Notes: generated from the sequence alone by a model not told the origin. A stretch of DNA of 64,000 nt from Micromonospora sediminicola (GCF_900089585.1 NZ_FLRH01000003.1:4354501-4418500); one strand, 5' to 3'; counted from the stretch's first letter, positions 32,848-41,381 are shown. Numbers and translations are program-made.

Positions 32848-33984
32848 TCAGTCGGCGGCGGGCAGGCCGGCGGCGGCCAGCGAACGGCGTACCGCGGGCT
32901 GCACCCGGGTCAGCCGCAGCGGCACCCCGGTCCGCACGGCGGCGTCCCGACCCGCCATCAGGGCGGCGATCCCGCCGGCGTCGAAGCCGCCCGCGCCGAC
33001 CAGGTCGACGATGACCTCGCGGGGCTGCCCGGTGACCGCCTCCAGCATCGCCCGACGCAGCTGGTCCGCGCCGGCCCGGTCCACCTCGCCACCGACCTCG
33101 ACGACCACCCGGTCGCCGTTCTGCCGCACCGAGATCCGGGCCTTGGCCGGTTCGGTCTCGGCCGCCCCGTTCTGCCACGGCGGCGGGGCGTCGGCGAGCA
33201 TCGCCTGGCGCAGCCAGGTCAGCGCCCGGGACAGCAGCCGGGAGACGTGCATCTGCGAGATGCCGAAGCGGGCGGCGATCTCCGCCTGGGTCTGGTTGCC
33301 GTAGAACCGCATGGCCAGGATCCGCCGCTCCCGCCAGGGCAACCGGTGCAGCAGGCCGCTGACCGTGACCCGGTCGTCGACCGACTCCAGCGCGTTGTCG
33401 GACTCGCCGACCAGGTCGCCGAACTCGGCCGAGCTCTCCCCCCCGACCGGCGCGTTGAGCGAGGCCGGGCTGTAGCCGGCGGCCGACTCCAGCGCGGCGA
33501 GGATCTCCTCCTCCGGCGTCTCCAGCCGTTCCGCCAGCTCGGCCACGGACGGGGCCCGGGACAGCTCGCTGGTCAACGTGGCCGTCGCCTGCCCCACCTC
33601 CAGGATCAGGTCGCGCAGCCGGCGCGGCACGTGCACGCCCCAGGTGCGGTCCCGGAAGTGGCGTTTGATCTCGCCGACGATGGTGATGGCCGCGTACGCG
33701 GTGAACGAACCCCGCTCCGGGTCGTACCGGTCGACGGCGTTGACCAGACCGAGCCGGGCCACCTGCTCCAGGTCCTCCAGCGGTTCCCCGCGTCCCCGGT
33801 AGCGGCGGGCCAGCCGGCCGGCGAACGGCAACGCGAAGCGGACCAGGTCGTCCCGCGCCTCCTGCCGCCGCTCGGGTGGCAGCCCCTCGATCCGGGCCGC
33901 GTACGCGAGCGCCGCCGCGTCGAGGTCCTCCAGACCCCGCTCGTTGGTCGGTGGGGTGGGTGTCGTGGTGGTCTGACCGAACAT
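32848..33984 (-). CDS. SigB/SigF-type sigma factor with C-terminal STAS domain
   Basis: 378 residues; GGGAGG precedes ATG 33984. Regions 2-4 of a group 3 sigma-70 factor: GEPLEDLEQVARLGLVNAVDRYDP with FTAYAAITIVGEIKRHFRD (region 2), region 3 at about 130-200, and LPWRERRILAMRFYGNQTQAEIAARFGISQMHVSRLL (region 4 helix-turn-helix). After about residue 285 comes an extra domain, RVVVEVGGEVDRAGADQLRRAMLEAV then EVIVDLVGAGGFDAGGIAALM, which is an anti-sigma-antagonist-like STAS fold. SigF proteins normally end after region 4. The STAS unit may give built-in control by an anti-sigma ATPase. Neighbours include a frameshifted STAS-HATPase gene. Confidence 0.88.
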   Translation of the reverse strand: MFGQTTTTPTPPTNERGLEDLDAAALAYAARIEGLPPERRQEARDDLVRFALPFAGRLARRYRGRGEPLEDLEQVARLGLVNAVDRYDPERGSFTAYAAITIVGEIKRHFRDRTWGVHVPRRLRDLILEVGQATATLTSELSRAPSVAELAERLETPEEEILAALESAAGYSPASLNAPVGGESSAEFGDLVGESDNALESVDDRVTVSGLLHRLPWRERRILAMRFYGNQTQAEIAARFGISQMHVSRLLSRALTWLRQAMLADAPPPWQNGAAETEPAKARISVRQNGDRVVVEVGGEVDRAGADQLRRAMLEAVTGQPREVIVDLVGAGGFDAGGIAALMAGRDAAVRTGVPLRLTRVQPAVRRSLAAAGLPAAD

Positions 33985-34239
33985 CCGCGCCTCCCTCGCC
34001 GAAGATCCCCCCGCCCGGTCGGAACCGGTCGTGCGCGTGGTCGGACCACGCACCGGGTGAGGAAGTTGGTTACGTGACGGACACGTCGAAAGCGGTGGCT
34101 GCCCGCCGCACGGCGTCGTGGGCCGTTCCGCGGCGAGCGGACTTCCCGCTCCGTAGGTACTCAATCACGGACCGCAGGATCGCGAGGATGTTTCGCCAGG
34201 TTGGCCGGCCGGCCGGGGCCGCCGGCGCGGGCGCCGCGC

Positions 34240-35652
34240 TCAGCAGACCAGCAGACCCTGGTGCGCGCCGGAGTCCCGGAGCGCGGCGAGGGCCTCGGCC
34301 ATCCGCAGCGGCGGCGGCGCGGGCAGGTCGCGGGGCTGGTTGCGCAACACCTCCGTGGCACGTCGGGTGGGAACCGAGGTGACCGGGTAGCCGCGGGCCG
34401 CGCCCCGGTCGAGGGCCCGCCGGCGCCGCCCGAAGCCGGCCACCGCGAGCCACTGGGGCAGCCCGGCGAGCGCGGGCGAGCGGAGCCCGGGCGGTTCCGG
34501 CAGCACGTCCACCGACGTGAACGGCTCGCTGCCGGCCAGCCACCACTCCGCGCCCTCGACCCGCCGGCGGGTGGCGTTCTCGCACCAGTAGGGCACCAGA
34601 CCGGCCCGCAGCACCTGCCCCGGGTCGAGCAGCCGGCCGCACTCCACGACCAGCCGGTCGCCGGTCTTGCCGGCCCGGCGCAGCCACCGGCGGTACAGGT
34701 CGGCGGTCGCCGCGCTGAGCACGTCCGGCTGCGGCACCACCACCCGGTGCAGCGGGTGCCCGTGCCGATCGCCCCACTCCCGGGCGGCGTGCTCGAAACC
34801 GGACTCCACGCCGTGTGCGGCGAACGCGGCCGGCAGCGTGACCTCCGGCGCCGCCCAGCGCGTCTCCTCGCCGCCGGCCGCGCGCAGCACCTGGCGCAGC
34901 CCGTGCGCGTCCGGGTGGAAGTCGACCGGGTCCAGGCCACTGCTCGGGCAGCCGGCCTGGAAGCTGTGCCCGTCGCCCGTGTCCCGCACCGGCCACGTGC
35001 GCGCGTCGTGCAGCAGCAGCACCGGCGCCGCCGGTTCCAGCCGGTCGGCCAGGAACCCCGCGTACGCCGTGGGCAGCGTGCGCCAGCGGGCGGTGAGGGT
35101 CACGGTGGCGCCGGCCGCCGCGCCCCGGCTGGCCGGGCAGTGCACCTGCCGCACGTGCAGCCGCGGGTTGCCGGCGAGCAGTCGCCCGGCCAGCGCGGCG
35201 CCGTGGTCGTACGCCCGGTCCGGGCGGTCCACCGCGCCCCGGCTCCAGGTCGCCGCGAGTTCGAACCCGGCCGGCAGCCAGGGCACGCCGAGCGCCACCG
35301 CGAGGTGCGCGGCCGCGCCGTGCGGTGAGCCGAGCACCGCTCCGGGCCAGCGCCGGTCCGGGTACTGGTCGACGAACCAGCCGGCCACCCGTTCGGCGTC
35401 GACCCGGGCCACCTGGGCGGCGCTCAACGCGGCCCGCCCGGCCGCGCGGCCGGCGGCGGCGCGGCGCACCGGCTCGGGCGTGCCGGGGAGCCGGGACAGC
35501 GCCGCGGGATGGCCGAGGTCGCCGCAGTCGTCGCCGCGCAGCGCCCGGGCGGTGGCGGCCACCAGGAGCCGGGCGGCGCTGCCCGCCGCCACCACCCGGT
35601 CTCCGGGCAGCCCGGCGCCGGTCGCCGGTCCCGACTGTGCTCGTTCGCTCAC
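34240..35652 (-). CDS. uncharacterised protein, 470 residues
   Basis: Coding signal is strong throughout but no family was recognised. GTG 35652 (or 35655) gives MSERAQSGPATGAG. No membrane helix. Segments with conserved-looking hydrophobic strands and Trp/His clusters: AHLAVALGVPWLPAGFELAATWSRGAVD, VLLLHDARTWPVRDTGDGHSFQAG, LVPYWCENATRRRVEGAEWWLAG. The middle carries DHGAALAGRLLAGNPRLHVRQVH. Possibly an enzyme of alpha/beta type. It stands alone: the sigma gene is at its 3' side across 255 bases (33985-34239, no gene seen) and the CDGSH gene is divergent. Confidence 0.65.
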   Translation of the reverse strand: MSERAQSGPATGAGLPGDRVVAAGSAARLLVAATARALRGDDCGDLGHPAALSRLPGTPEPVRRAAAGRAAGRAALSAAQVARVDAERVAGWFVDQYPDRRWPGAVLGSPHGAAAHLAVALGVPWLPAGFELAATWSRGAVDRPDRAYDHGAALAGRLLAGNPRLHVRQVHCPASRGAAAGATVTLTARWRTLPTAYAGFLADRLEPAAPVLLLHDARTWPVRDTGDGHSFQAGCPSSGLDPVDFHPDAHGLRQVLRAAGGEETRWAAPEVTLPAAFAAHGVESGFEHAAREWGDRHGHPLHRVVVPQPDVLSAATADLYRRWLRRAGKTGDRLVVECGRLLDPGQVLRAGLVPYWCENATRRRVEGAEWWLAGSEPFTSVDVLPEPPGLRSPALAGLPQWLAVAGFGRRRRALDRGAARGYPVTSVPTRRATEVLRNQPRDLPAPPPLRMAEALAALRDSGAHQGLLVC

Positions 35653-35843
35653 CACGCGGGCCGGCTTCCCGTCCCTCTGTGGTCTAAACGGGGCATCTCC
35701 CCACGGCGCGGACCAACGCCCGCTCGGGCGACCGCACCGCCCGGGACACCCAGGTACGCCGTCGCGCCGCTCCCCCGCCGCCACGGACGCAACGGCACGT
35801 GGGAGCGGGTTTGGGCCGGACCGGGACGGGCACTGCACCGCGC

Positions 35844-36050
35844 ATGCCCGACGACGAGAGCACCCCGGCGGCGACCATCACCCCGTACCGGGACGGACCG
35901 CTGCTGGTGCGCGGCGACTTCGCGCTGGTGACCCCGGACGGGGAACCGATCGAGACGCGCCGGGGCACGGTCGCGCTCTGCCGGTGCGGCAAGAGCGCGA
36001 TCAAACCGTTCTGCGACGGCACGCACAAGGTTGCCGGCTTCCGCAGTTAA
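35844..36050 (+). CDS. CDGSH iron-sulfur protein
   Basis: 68 residues. The CDGSH signature is complete: C46-R-C48-G-K-S-A-I-K-P-F-C57-D-G-T-H61, three Cys and one His that hold a labile [2Fe-2S] cluster (mitoNEET-type). No membrane anchor. It acts as an electron or cluster transfer protein. The gene converges on a heme-oxygenase-like diiron protein gene, separated only by a 50-bp palindromic element, a pairing that recurs in actinobacteria and suggests a joint redox role (inference). Confidence 0.92.
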   Translation: MPDDESTPAATITPYRDGPLLVRGDFALVTPDGEPIETRRGTVALCRCGKSAIKPFCDGTHKVAGFRS

Positions 36051-36100
36051 GGAAGGGCCCCTTCTTAACGCCTCCGGTAGAGGAAGGGGCCCCTTTTAAC
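36051..36100 (+). repeat. 50-bp GGGGCCCC element, copy A
   Basis: Begins GGAAGGGCCCCTTCTTAACG directly after the CDGSH stop codon and ends GGGGCCCCTTTTAAC just before the stop of the convergent gene. Each half contains a GGGCCCC palindrome and a TTAAC end, so RNA from either strand folds into hairpins followed by U-rich sequence. Likely a bidirectional terminator and member of a dispersed family. Confidence 0.85.
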
Positions 36101-36106
36101 ACTTGG

Positions 36107-37156
36107 TCACGCGGCGGCGAGAGCCCGGTGCGGCGAGCGCAGCGACGAGCCGCCGGCGGACCAGGCGGAGAGCACGTGGTCGGCGAAGAGACGGTCCACC
36201 GCCAGCGCCGCGGCCGCCCCGAACAGCACGTCGGCTGCGAGGGCCGGCTCCGCGCGGACCAGCCCGCCGCACAGGTCGTACGCGGCGATCTGCTCGTGCA
36301 CCGCGTCGGCCTCGACGTGCTCGTCGTAGAAGCGGGTGGCCACCGCGTCGGCGCCGAGCCGCCGCAGCCCGTTGCCGTAGCGACGGTTCGGCAGCGACGA
36401 GGTCATCTCGTACGCGGCCAGGTGTCCGAGCAGCGCCCCACGCAGCCGCCGGTGCAGGCCGAACAGCGACATCAGGTTGTTGGTCGCCAGCGTGACCGCC
36501 GGGACCCGGTCCAGGTGGACGCCGTAGCCGGTGTCCAGGTCGAGCCGGTCCATGGTGGCGCGGAACAACTCGGCGTGCATCCGGTCCAGCCGGCCGTTGC
36601 CGTACTCGTCCATCTGGATCTCCACGAGCGCGGCCTTGGCCGCGCCGCCGAGCCGGGGCAGGGCCCAGCTGTGCGGGTCGGCCTCCCGCAGGTGGTAGAT
36701 CGAGCGGTGGGTGACGAACTCGCGGAACTGGTCGAGGTCGGCCCGGCGTTGCAGCGTGGCGGCGAGCGGCGGTCCGTCGTCGGCCGCCACCAGGTCGGTC
36801 AGCGCGCCCGGCAGCGCCGCCGGCAGCACCGCCGGCAGCGGCCCGGCCAGCCGGCGCAGCGCCGCCTCGAACGGCCGCTCGGCCCGCGCCCGCAGGGCCA
36901 GCAGCGAGGGCTCCCACTCCCAGTCGTCGGCGACTCCCCGCCAACCCCGGTAGTGCAGCTCGTAGCAGAGGAAGAGGGTGAGCTGGAGGTCCTCGTCGAC
37001 CAGCGGCTCGGCCACCGCCCCGAACTCGACGCCCAGCCCGGCCGGCAGGTCGCCGGGCGCCGCGCGCAGCGCGTCGAGCAGGGCGGCGGAGACCGGCCCG
37101 CGTGGCCCGGGCAGCGGGGCAGGGCCGTAGCGACGGTCGGTGGGGGCGGCGGGCAT
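36107..37156 (-). CDS. heme-oxygenase-like diiron (iron-containing redox) enzyme
   Basis: 349 residues; AGGAGGTCAG precedes ATG 37156. All-helical fold of the heme-oxygenase-like diiron oxidase superfamily. Candidate iron ligands: E in FLCYELHYRGW, H in THRSIYHLREADPHSW, E/D in VEIQMDEYGNG, and FYDEHVEADAVHE with E and two His. The spacing fits the six-ligand HDO pattern. Members do N-oxygenation, C-C cleavage or desaturation; the substrate here is unknown. It converges on the CDGSH gene, a plausible electron donor. Confidence 0.82.
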   Translation of the reverse strand: MPAAPTDRRYGPAPLPGPRGPVSAALLDALRAAPGDLPAGLGVEFGAVAEPLVDEDLQLTLFLCYELHYRGWRGVADDWEWEPSLLALRARAERPFEAALRRLAGPLPAVLPAALPGALTDLVAADDGPPLAATLQRRADLDQFREFVTHRSIYHLREADPHSWALPRLGGAAKAALVEIQMDEYGNGRLDRMHAELFRATMDRLDLDTGYGVHLDRVPAVTLATNNLMSLFGLHRRLRGALLGHLAAYEMTSSLPNRRYGNGLRRLGADAVATRFYDEHVEADAVHEQIAAYDLCGGLVRAEPALAADVLFGAAAALAVDRLFADHVLSAWSAGGSSLRSPHRALAAA

Positions 37157-37205
37157 CTGACCTCCTGAGGTGACTGCCTCGAGGCAGTGCCCTGACGTGA
37201 GCTGG

Positions 37206-38963
37206 CTAAACGAGGTCCTCCGCCGCGATGGCCTCGGTCTGGTTCACCCGCTCCCGCACCCGGCGCGCGGCGTCCCCGTCGGCCACCAGGCCGCGCAGGT
37301 CCGCCAACGCCGGCTCCGGCACGTCCAGCGCCACGGCCGGGTCGACCACCGCCTCCAGCACGCTCGGCCGGTCCGCCGCCAACACCTCGTCCCAGGCCGC
37401 GCCGACCAGTTCCGGCCGGTCCACCCGGACGCCGTGCAGCCCGAGCAGTCGGGCCCACCCGGCGTACGGCACGGCCGGACGCCGGTCGGTGAGAACGCCC
37501 GGCGGCCGTCCCCCGCCCACACCGGACTGGTCCCGGTTGTTCAGCACCAGCACCACCAGCCGCGGGTCCCGCCACTCGGTCCAGTGGTGCGCCACCGTGA
37601 TCAGCTCGGCCAGGCCGTTGAGCTGCATCGCACCGTCGCCGAGCAGCGCGAGCACCGGCTCGTCCGGTCGGGCCAGCTTGGCGGCCACCGCGTAGGGCAG
37701 GGCGCAGCCCATCGAGCCGAGCGTGCCGCAGAGCCGGGCCTGCACGCCCGGGGGCAGCTCCAGGTGCCGGGCGTACCAGTAGACGACCGAGCCGACGTCG
37801 ACGGCGACCGAGGCCCGCTGGGGCAGCCGGGCCGACAGCTCGCGGAGCACGAGCTGCGGGTTGACCGGCTCGGCCGGGGCGGCGGCGCGCTCCGCGGCGG
37901 CCTCCCGCCACCGGTCCACCGACCTCTCCACCACGCTCCGCCACTGCCCGTTGCGCCGCTCCGGCACCCGGGTCAGCAACGCGCGCAGCGTCTCGGCGGC
38001 GTCGCCGACCAGCGGCACGTCGACCGGGTAGCGGGTGCCGATCCGCCGGCCGTCGATGTCGATCTGGATGGTGCGGACCTGACCGACCAGCGGGAACCAG
38101 TCGGTCCACGGGTCGTTGGTGCCGACCATCAGCAGCGTGTCGCAGCCGCCCATCAGCTGCGCGGCGGCCGTGGTGCCGACCTCACCGAGCACCCCGGTGT
38201 GGAAGGGCAGCCGCTCGTCCAGCACCGGCTTGCCGAGCAACGACGTGGCCACGCCGGCGCCGAGCCGGTCGGCGAGCGCGACGATCTCCTCCTCCGCGCC
38301 GTGCGCGCCCTGACCGACCAGGAGGGCCACCCGCGCTCCGGTGCCCAGCAGCGCGGCGGCGGCGTCCAGGTCGGCCTCGTGGGGCAGCACCCGGGCCAGC
38401 GGTTCGCCGGGCGTCGCGGTGACCACACCGGCGGTCTGCGGCAGCAGGTCCGGCACGACCGTCACCTGCAGGGCCCGCGGCAGCACCACGCAGGTCGGGC
38501 TGCGGGTGGCCGCCGCGGTGCGGAACGCCTGGTCCAGCAGCGCCGGCACCTGCTCCGGACTGCGGCCGTAGCGGACGAACTGGTTGCACACGTCGCCGAA
38601 GAGCCGGCTCAGGCCGATTTCCTCGTGCGCGCCGCCGAGCGGGCCGCTGACGTCCTCGCCGATGATCGCCACCACCGGCTTGCTGTCCAGCTTGGCGTCG
38701 TAGAGGCCGTTGAGCAGGTGCACCGCGCTGGGACCCTGGGTGGCCAGGCACACCCCGATGCCGCCGGTGAACTTCGCGTGCCCGGTGGCCATGAACGCGG
38801 CGGTCTCCTCGTGCCGGGCGGGGACGAACTCCGGGTCCCCGCCCGCCTCGTCCAGCGCGGCCAGCATCGGCGCGATCGCCGCGCCGGGATAGCCGAAGGC
38901 CCGCGGCACCCGCCAGGCCCGCAGGCGTTCGACCACCAGGTCGGCGACGGTACGCTCAGCCAT
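37206..38963 (-). CDS. thiamine-diphosphate enzyme, pyruvate oxidase/dehydrogenase (quinone) type
   Basis: 585 residues. TPP family in three domains: the N-terminal Pyr domain with FGYPGAAIAPMLAALDEAGG and catalytic Glu in ARHEETAAF (E52), a central FAD/NAD-type domain (LLMVGTNDPWTDWFPLVGQVRTIQIDIDG), and a C-terminal PP domain with LCGTLGSMGCALPYAVAAKLA and the GDG...NN motif LGDGAMQLNGLAELITVAHHW then LNNRD. PoxB-like proteins turn pyruvate into acetate/CO2 with quinone as acceptor. Its start overlaps the stop of the Vms1-like gene by eight bases, an unexpected coupling. It is preceded by a normal Asp-to-Gly rich start, so the frame is sound. Confidence 0.87.
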   Translation of the reverse strand: MAERTVADLVVERLRAWRVPRAFGYPGAAIAPMLAALDEAGGDPEFVPARHEETAAFMATGHAKFTGGIGVCLATQGPSAVHLLNGLYDAKLDSKPVVAIIGEDVSGPLGGAHEEIGLSRLFGDVCNQFVRYGRSPEQVPALLDQAFRTAAATRSPTCVVLPRALQVTVVPDLLPQTAGVVTATPGEPLARVLPHEADLDAAAALLGTGARVALLVGQGAHGAEEEIVALADRLGAGVATSLLGKPVLDERLPFHTGVLGEVGTTAAAQLMGGCDTLLMVGTNDPWTDWFPLVGQVRTIQIDIDGRRIGTRYPVDVPLVGDAAETLRALLTRVPERRNGQWRSVVERSVDRWREAAAERAAAPAEPVNPQLVLRELSARLPQRASVAVDVGSVVYWYARHLELPPGVQARLCGTLGSMGCALPYAVAAKLARPDEPVLALLGDGAMQLNGLAELITVAHHWTEWRDPRLVVLVLNNRDQSGVGGGRPPGVLTDRRPAVPYAGWARLLGLHGVRVDRPELVGAAWDEVLAADRPSVLEAVVDPAVALDVPEPALADLRGLVADGDAARRVRERVNQTEAIAAEDLV

Positions 38964-40080
38964 CGCCCCGCCCCGGGGTGCCGGCGTCGACGTAGCGCAG
39001 CACCGCGCCGACCCCGTCGGTCAGCTCCGGCGCCTCCTCCGGCGCGAGCACCGTCACGTCGGCGTCGGTGCCGATCAGCGCGCGCAGCAGCGCGGCGTCG
39101 GCGCGTACCTTCTGCGGGTCGGCCACCGACATGCCGGCCAGCTGCGCCGGGTCGGTGGCGATCTCGGTCGGCTCGGGCCCGACCCACAGCTCGCCGTCGG
39201 CGGAGGCGTCGTCGACGATCAGCATGGTGTCGACCTGGTTGCGTTGCAGCGCGGCGACCACCGCGTCGAGGCCGGCGCCGACGTCCTCCTGCACGCCGAA
39301 CCGGTCGAGCGCGGCGGCGATCCGGCGGTCGGCGACCTCGGCGACCGTCTGCACCGTGATGTCGTCCATCAGCGTGTCGTCGGCGCCCGGGTCGCGGGAT
39401 CCGGCGTCGGTGCGGACCAGCACGTCCTGCCACCGCTCGGGCAGCTGGGCGGCGATCATCCCGGTGGCCCGGACGTCCCCGGCGACGACGACCACGTCGG
39501 CGCCCACCCGCTCGGCCAGGTCGGCCGTGGCCGCCGCGGCGTCGCCGGCGTTCTGGTGCCAGGCCTCCATGGCGGCCCGCTGGTAGCGGGACTGCGACCA
39601 ACCGCCGGGCTGCACGCGCCGCAGCTGCCGGCTCTGTCCACCGGCCACCTGGGCCCGTCGGGGCACCCCGCCGGCGCTGACCGCCATCGCGTCCGCGCCG
39701 GTGCGGTCGGCCAGCACCCGCACCCAGGCCACCTGTTCGCCCCGTTGGGCGACGAGCGGCATGGTGTGCGGCAGGGCGGACCAGGTGGCCAGGTCCCGCA
39801 GCGGCGGCGCGGAGAGGTACTCGGTGAGCACCACCCGGCCCCGGGTGGCGAAGACCGCGATGCCGTAGTCGCCCGGCATCGGGTCGTGCCGGCGGACCAC
39901 CTCCTCCACCGCCTCGACGGTGACCGGATCGGCGCCCTGGGCCAACAGGTTCCCCTTGAGGGCGCGCCATCGCAGGTCGACCTGCGGACGGGCGTCGTGG
40001 GTGTCCCGGGAGGCGTCCAGATACACCGAGCACCAGGGCCCGGGACGGTCGTAGAGCGGGCGCAGGAAGGACAGCTGCAT
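38956..40080 (-). CDS. Vms1/eRF1-like (Rv2629-type) protein
   Basis: 374 residues. Bacterial archaeo-eukaryotic-release-factor (baeRF) family: CSVYLDASRDTHDARPQVDLRWRAL, GIAVFATRGRVVLTEYLS, ADRTGADAMAVSAGG, then RAAMEAWHQNAGDAAAATADLAERVGADVVVVAGDVRATGM, ending with a domain-3-like part including DTMLIVDDASADGELWVGPEPTEIA. Relatives (Vms1, Rv2629) act on stalled ribosomes or tRNA. The eRF1 GGQ loop is not present; GGQSRQLRRVQPGG around residue 150 holds a GGQ-like GGQS tripeptide that could be functional. It is coupled to the pyruvate-oxidase-like gene. Confidence 0.83.
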   Translation of the reverse strand: MQLSFLRPLYDRPGPWCSVYLDASRDTHDARPQVDLRWRALKGNLLAQGADPVTVEAVEEVVRRHDPMPGDYGIAVFATRGRVVLTEYLSAPPLRDLATWSALPHTMPLVAQRGEQVAWVRVLADRTGADAMAVSAGGVPRRAQVAGGQSRQLRRVQPGGWSQSRYQRAAMEAWHQNAGDAAAATADLAERVGADVVVVAGDVRATGMIAAQLPERWQDVLVRTDAGSRDPGADDTLMDDITVQTVAEVADRRIAAALDRFGVQEDVGAGLDAVVAALQRNQVDTMLIVDDASADGELWVGPEPTEIATDPAQLAGMSVADPQKVRADAALLRALIGTDADVTVLAPEEAPELTDGVGAVLRYVDAGTPGRGDG

Positions 40081-40230
40081 GCTCGACCCCTTTCCAGCTC
40101 GGCCGCACGCATACCCGCGCCCCGGCCGATGTCACCTTCCACCGGTGGGGCGTGACCGCCGTTCATTCACGTCGTTCAACCCGAAGGACCGATACCATCT
40201 GTGCACGGAACGGAACTCTCGGTGGTGAAC

Positions 40231-40770
40231 ATGGACACGGAGCTGCACACCCGACGCGTCGTCCGACCGACGGAACGCATCGTCACCGGACGCCTGGTGC
40301 GGCTGATGGAGGGCTACGCCCGGGAGGTCCGGGTCGGGCAGCCGGCGCTGGTGGCGGTGCTGACCGCGGCCGGGGTGGTGGGGCTGCTGCTGCGGGTGGT
40401 GCGCGCGTTGCTCAGCAACGGCGGCGGAGGCGCCCGGCGCAGCTTCAAGGAGCTGAAGAAGGGGCCGGAGTTCCTGGTCACCCCGGTCCGGGTGCGCGAC
40501 GCCGCCGACCGGCTGGTCGAGGTCGAGCTGCACGGCCACCTGCCGCAGAGCGCGCTGCACCCGGGCGACCACATCCAGCTCACGCTGCGCCCGCAGCGCG
40601 ACGGCGACCTGCCGCCCCGGATCGAGCGGATCGTCAACCTCACCACCGGGCAGCTGCTCACCCCGCGTACCGCGACGCTCTGGTCGCATCTCGGGCCGGC
40701 GCTGCTGCTGCAGGCGGCGCTCGGCGCGGCGCTGGTGCTCGGCGTCGCCGCCTGCTCCGCCCTCACCTGA
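40231..40770 (+). CDS. two-pass membrane protein of unknown function
   Basis: 179 residues from ATG 40231, after GGTGGTGAAC; a GTG at 40201 would extend it. One membrane span at about 37-60 (LVAVLTAAGVVGLLLRVVRALL) and one at 153-176 near the C-terminus. Between them lies a beta-rich soluble domain (FLVTPVRVRDAADRLVEVELHGHLPQSALHPGDHIQLTLRPQR) resembling an OB-like or barrel fold, perhaps facing the cytoplasm. No family recognised. Ends just before repeat copy B. Confidence 0.7.
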   Translation: MDTELHTRRVVRPTERIVTGRLVRLMEGYAREVRVGQPALVAVLTAAGVVGLLLRVVRALLSNGGGGARRSFKELKKGPEFLVTPVRVRDAADRLVEVELHGHLPQSALHPGDHIQLTLRPQRDGDLPPRIERIVNLTTGQLLTPRTATLWSHLGPALLLQAALGAALVLGVAACSALT

Positions 40771-40772
40771 AA

Positions 40773-40822
40773 GGAAGGGCCCCCTCTTAACGCCTGCGGT
40801 AGAGGCGGGGCCCCTTGTTAAC
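40773..40822 (+). repeat. 50-bp GGGGCCCC element, copy B
   Basis: GGAAGGGCCCCCTCTTAACG to GGGGCCCCTTGTTAAC, same orientation as copy A. It lies between convergent genes and its 3' end supplies the TAA stop of the DUF3817 gene. Confidence 0.85.
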
Positions 40823-41162
40823 CACCGACGCGGGTGAGCGAGGGCTCGGCGGGCACGGCGGGAGCGGCGAGGAGGCCACGGCTACGGGCCCAGCGCTCGA
40901 ACAGCACCGTGGCGAACGGGGGCACGGCGCTGGCCAGCGCCAGCCCGGTCTGCACCAGCGACCAGCGGCGGCGCCGGGCCACCACGAGCGCCAGCAGCCC
41001 GTACGCCACGAAGAGACCGCCGTGGATCGGGCCGAAGATCTGCACGCCGATCTCGTCGCGCGGCGGCCCGTACTTGACCGCCATGCCGGCCAGCAGCGCC
41101 GCCCAGGAGCACGCCTCGGCGATCGCCGCCCACACGAACGCCCGGATCCACCCGTCGCGCAT
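40818..41162 (-). CDS. DUF3817 membrane protein
   Basis: 114 residues; GGGGGAG lies ten bases before ATG 41162. Typical DUF3817 pattern: three to four membrane spans, an internal KYGPPRDEIGVQIFGPIHGGLFVAYGLLALVVA with the conserved FGPIHG core, and a hydrophilic tail. It is an actinobacterial family of unknown function, usually alone or near ABC/efflux genes. Its stop codon lies inside element copy B. Confidence 0.85.
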   Translation of the reverse strand: MRDGWIRAFVWAAIAEACSWAALLAGMAVKYGPPRDEIGVQIFGPIHGGLFVAYGLLALVVARRRRWSLVQTGLALASAVPPFATVLFERWARSRGLLAAPAVPAEPSLTRVGG

Positions 41163-41217
41163 CAACACTCCCCCTTCGACCGGCGGCCCATGGTAGCCGG
41201 CCGCGCGGTTGCCAGGT

Positions 41218-41267
41218 GTTAAAAGGGGGCCCCGCCTATGCACGAGGCGTTAAGAGGGGGCCCCTCC
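41218..41267 (-). repeat. 50-bp GGGGCCCC element, copy C, inverted
   Basis: Reverse of the family pattern: GTTAAAAGGGGGCCCCGCC to GGCGTTAAGAGGGGGCCCC. This copy sits between divergent genes (DUF3817 start and GCS2 start), so unlike the others it cannot end either transcript. Internal TATGCACGAG replaces the usual CTCCGGTAGAG spacer. Confidence 0.8.
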
Positions 41268-41381
41268 TTACCGCCGGGGATCAGCGGGGGCGGCACGGGG
41301 TACAGAAAAGGTCCTTCAGGCCTTTCCTGACCCGCCGCTCCGTGCGAGGTTGGGAGGACCAACGGTGACAGGGTGGTGACC

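Noticed and set aside
29926..34077. single 1383-residue protein
   Set aside because: After about residue 214 it reads out of frame through ctaD and antisense to the sigma gene. Only the first part is real; the rest follows a frameshift.
33985..34239. short gene between sigma factor and 470-residue protein
   Set aside because: Only very short frames without ribosome sites; no convincing product on either strand.
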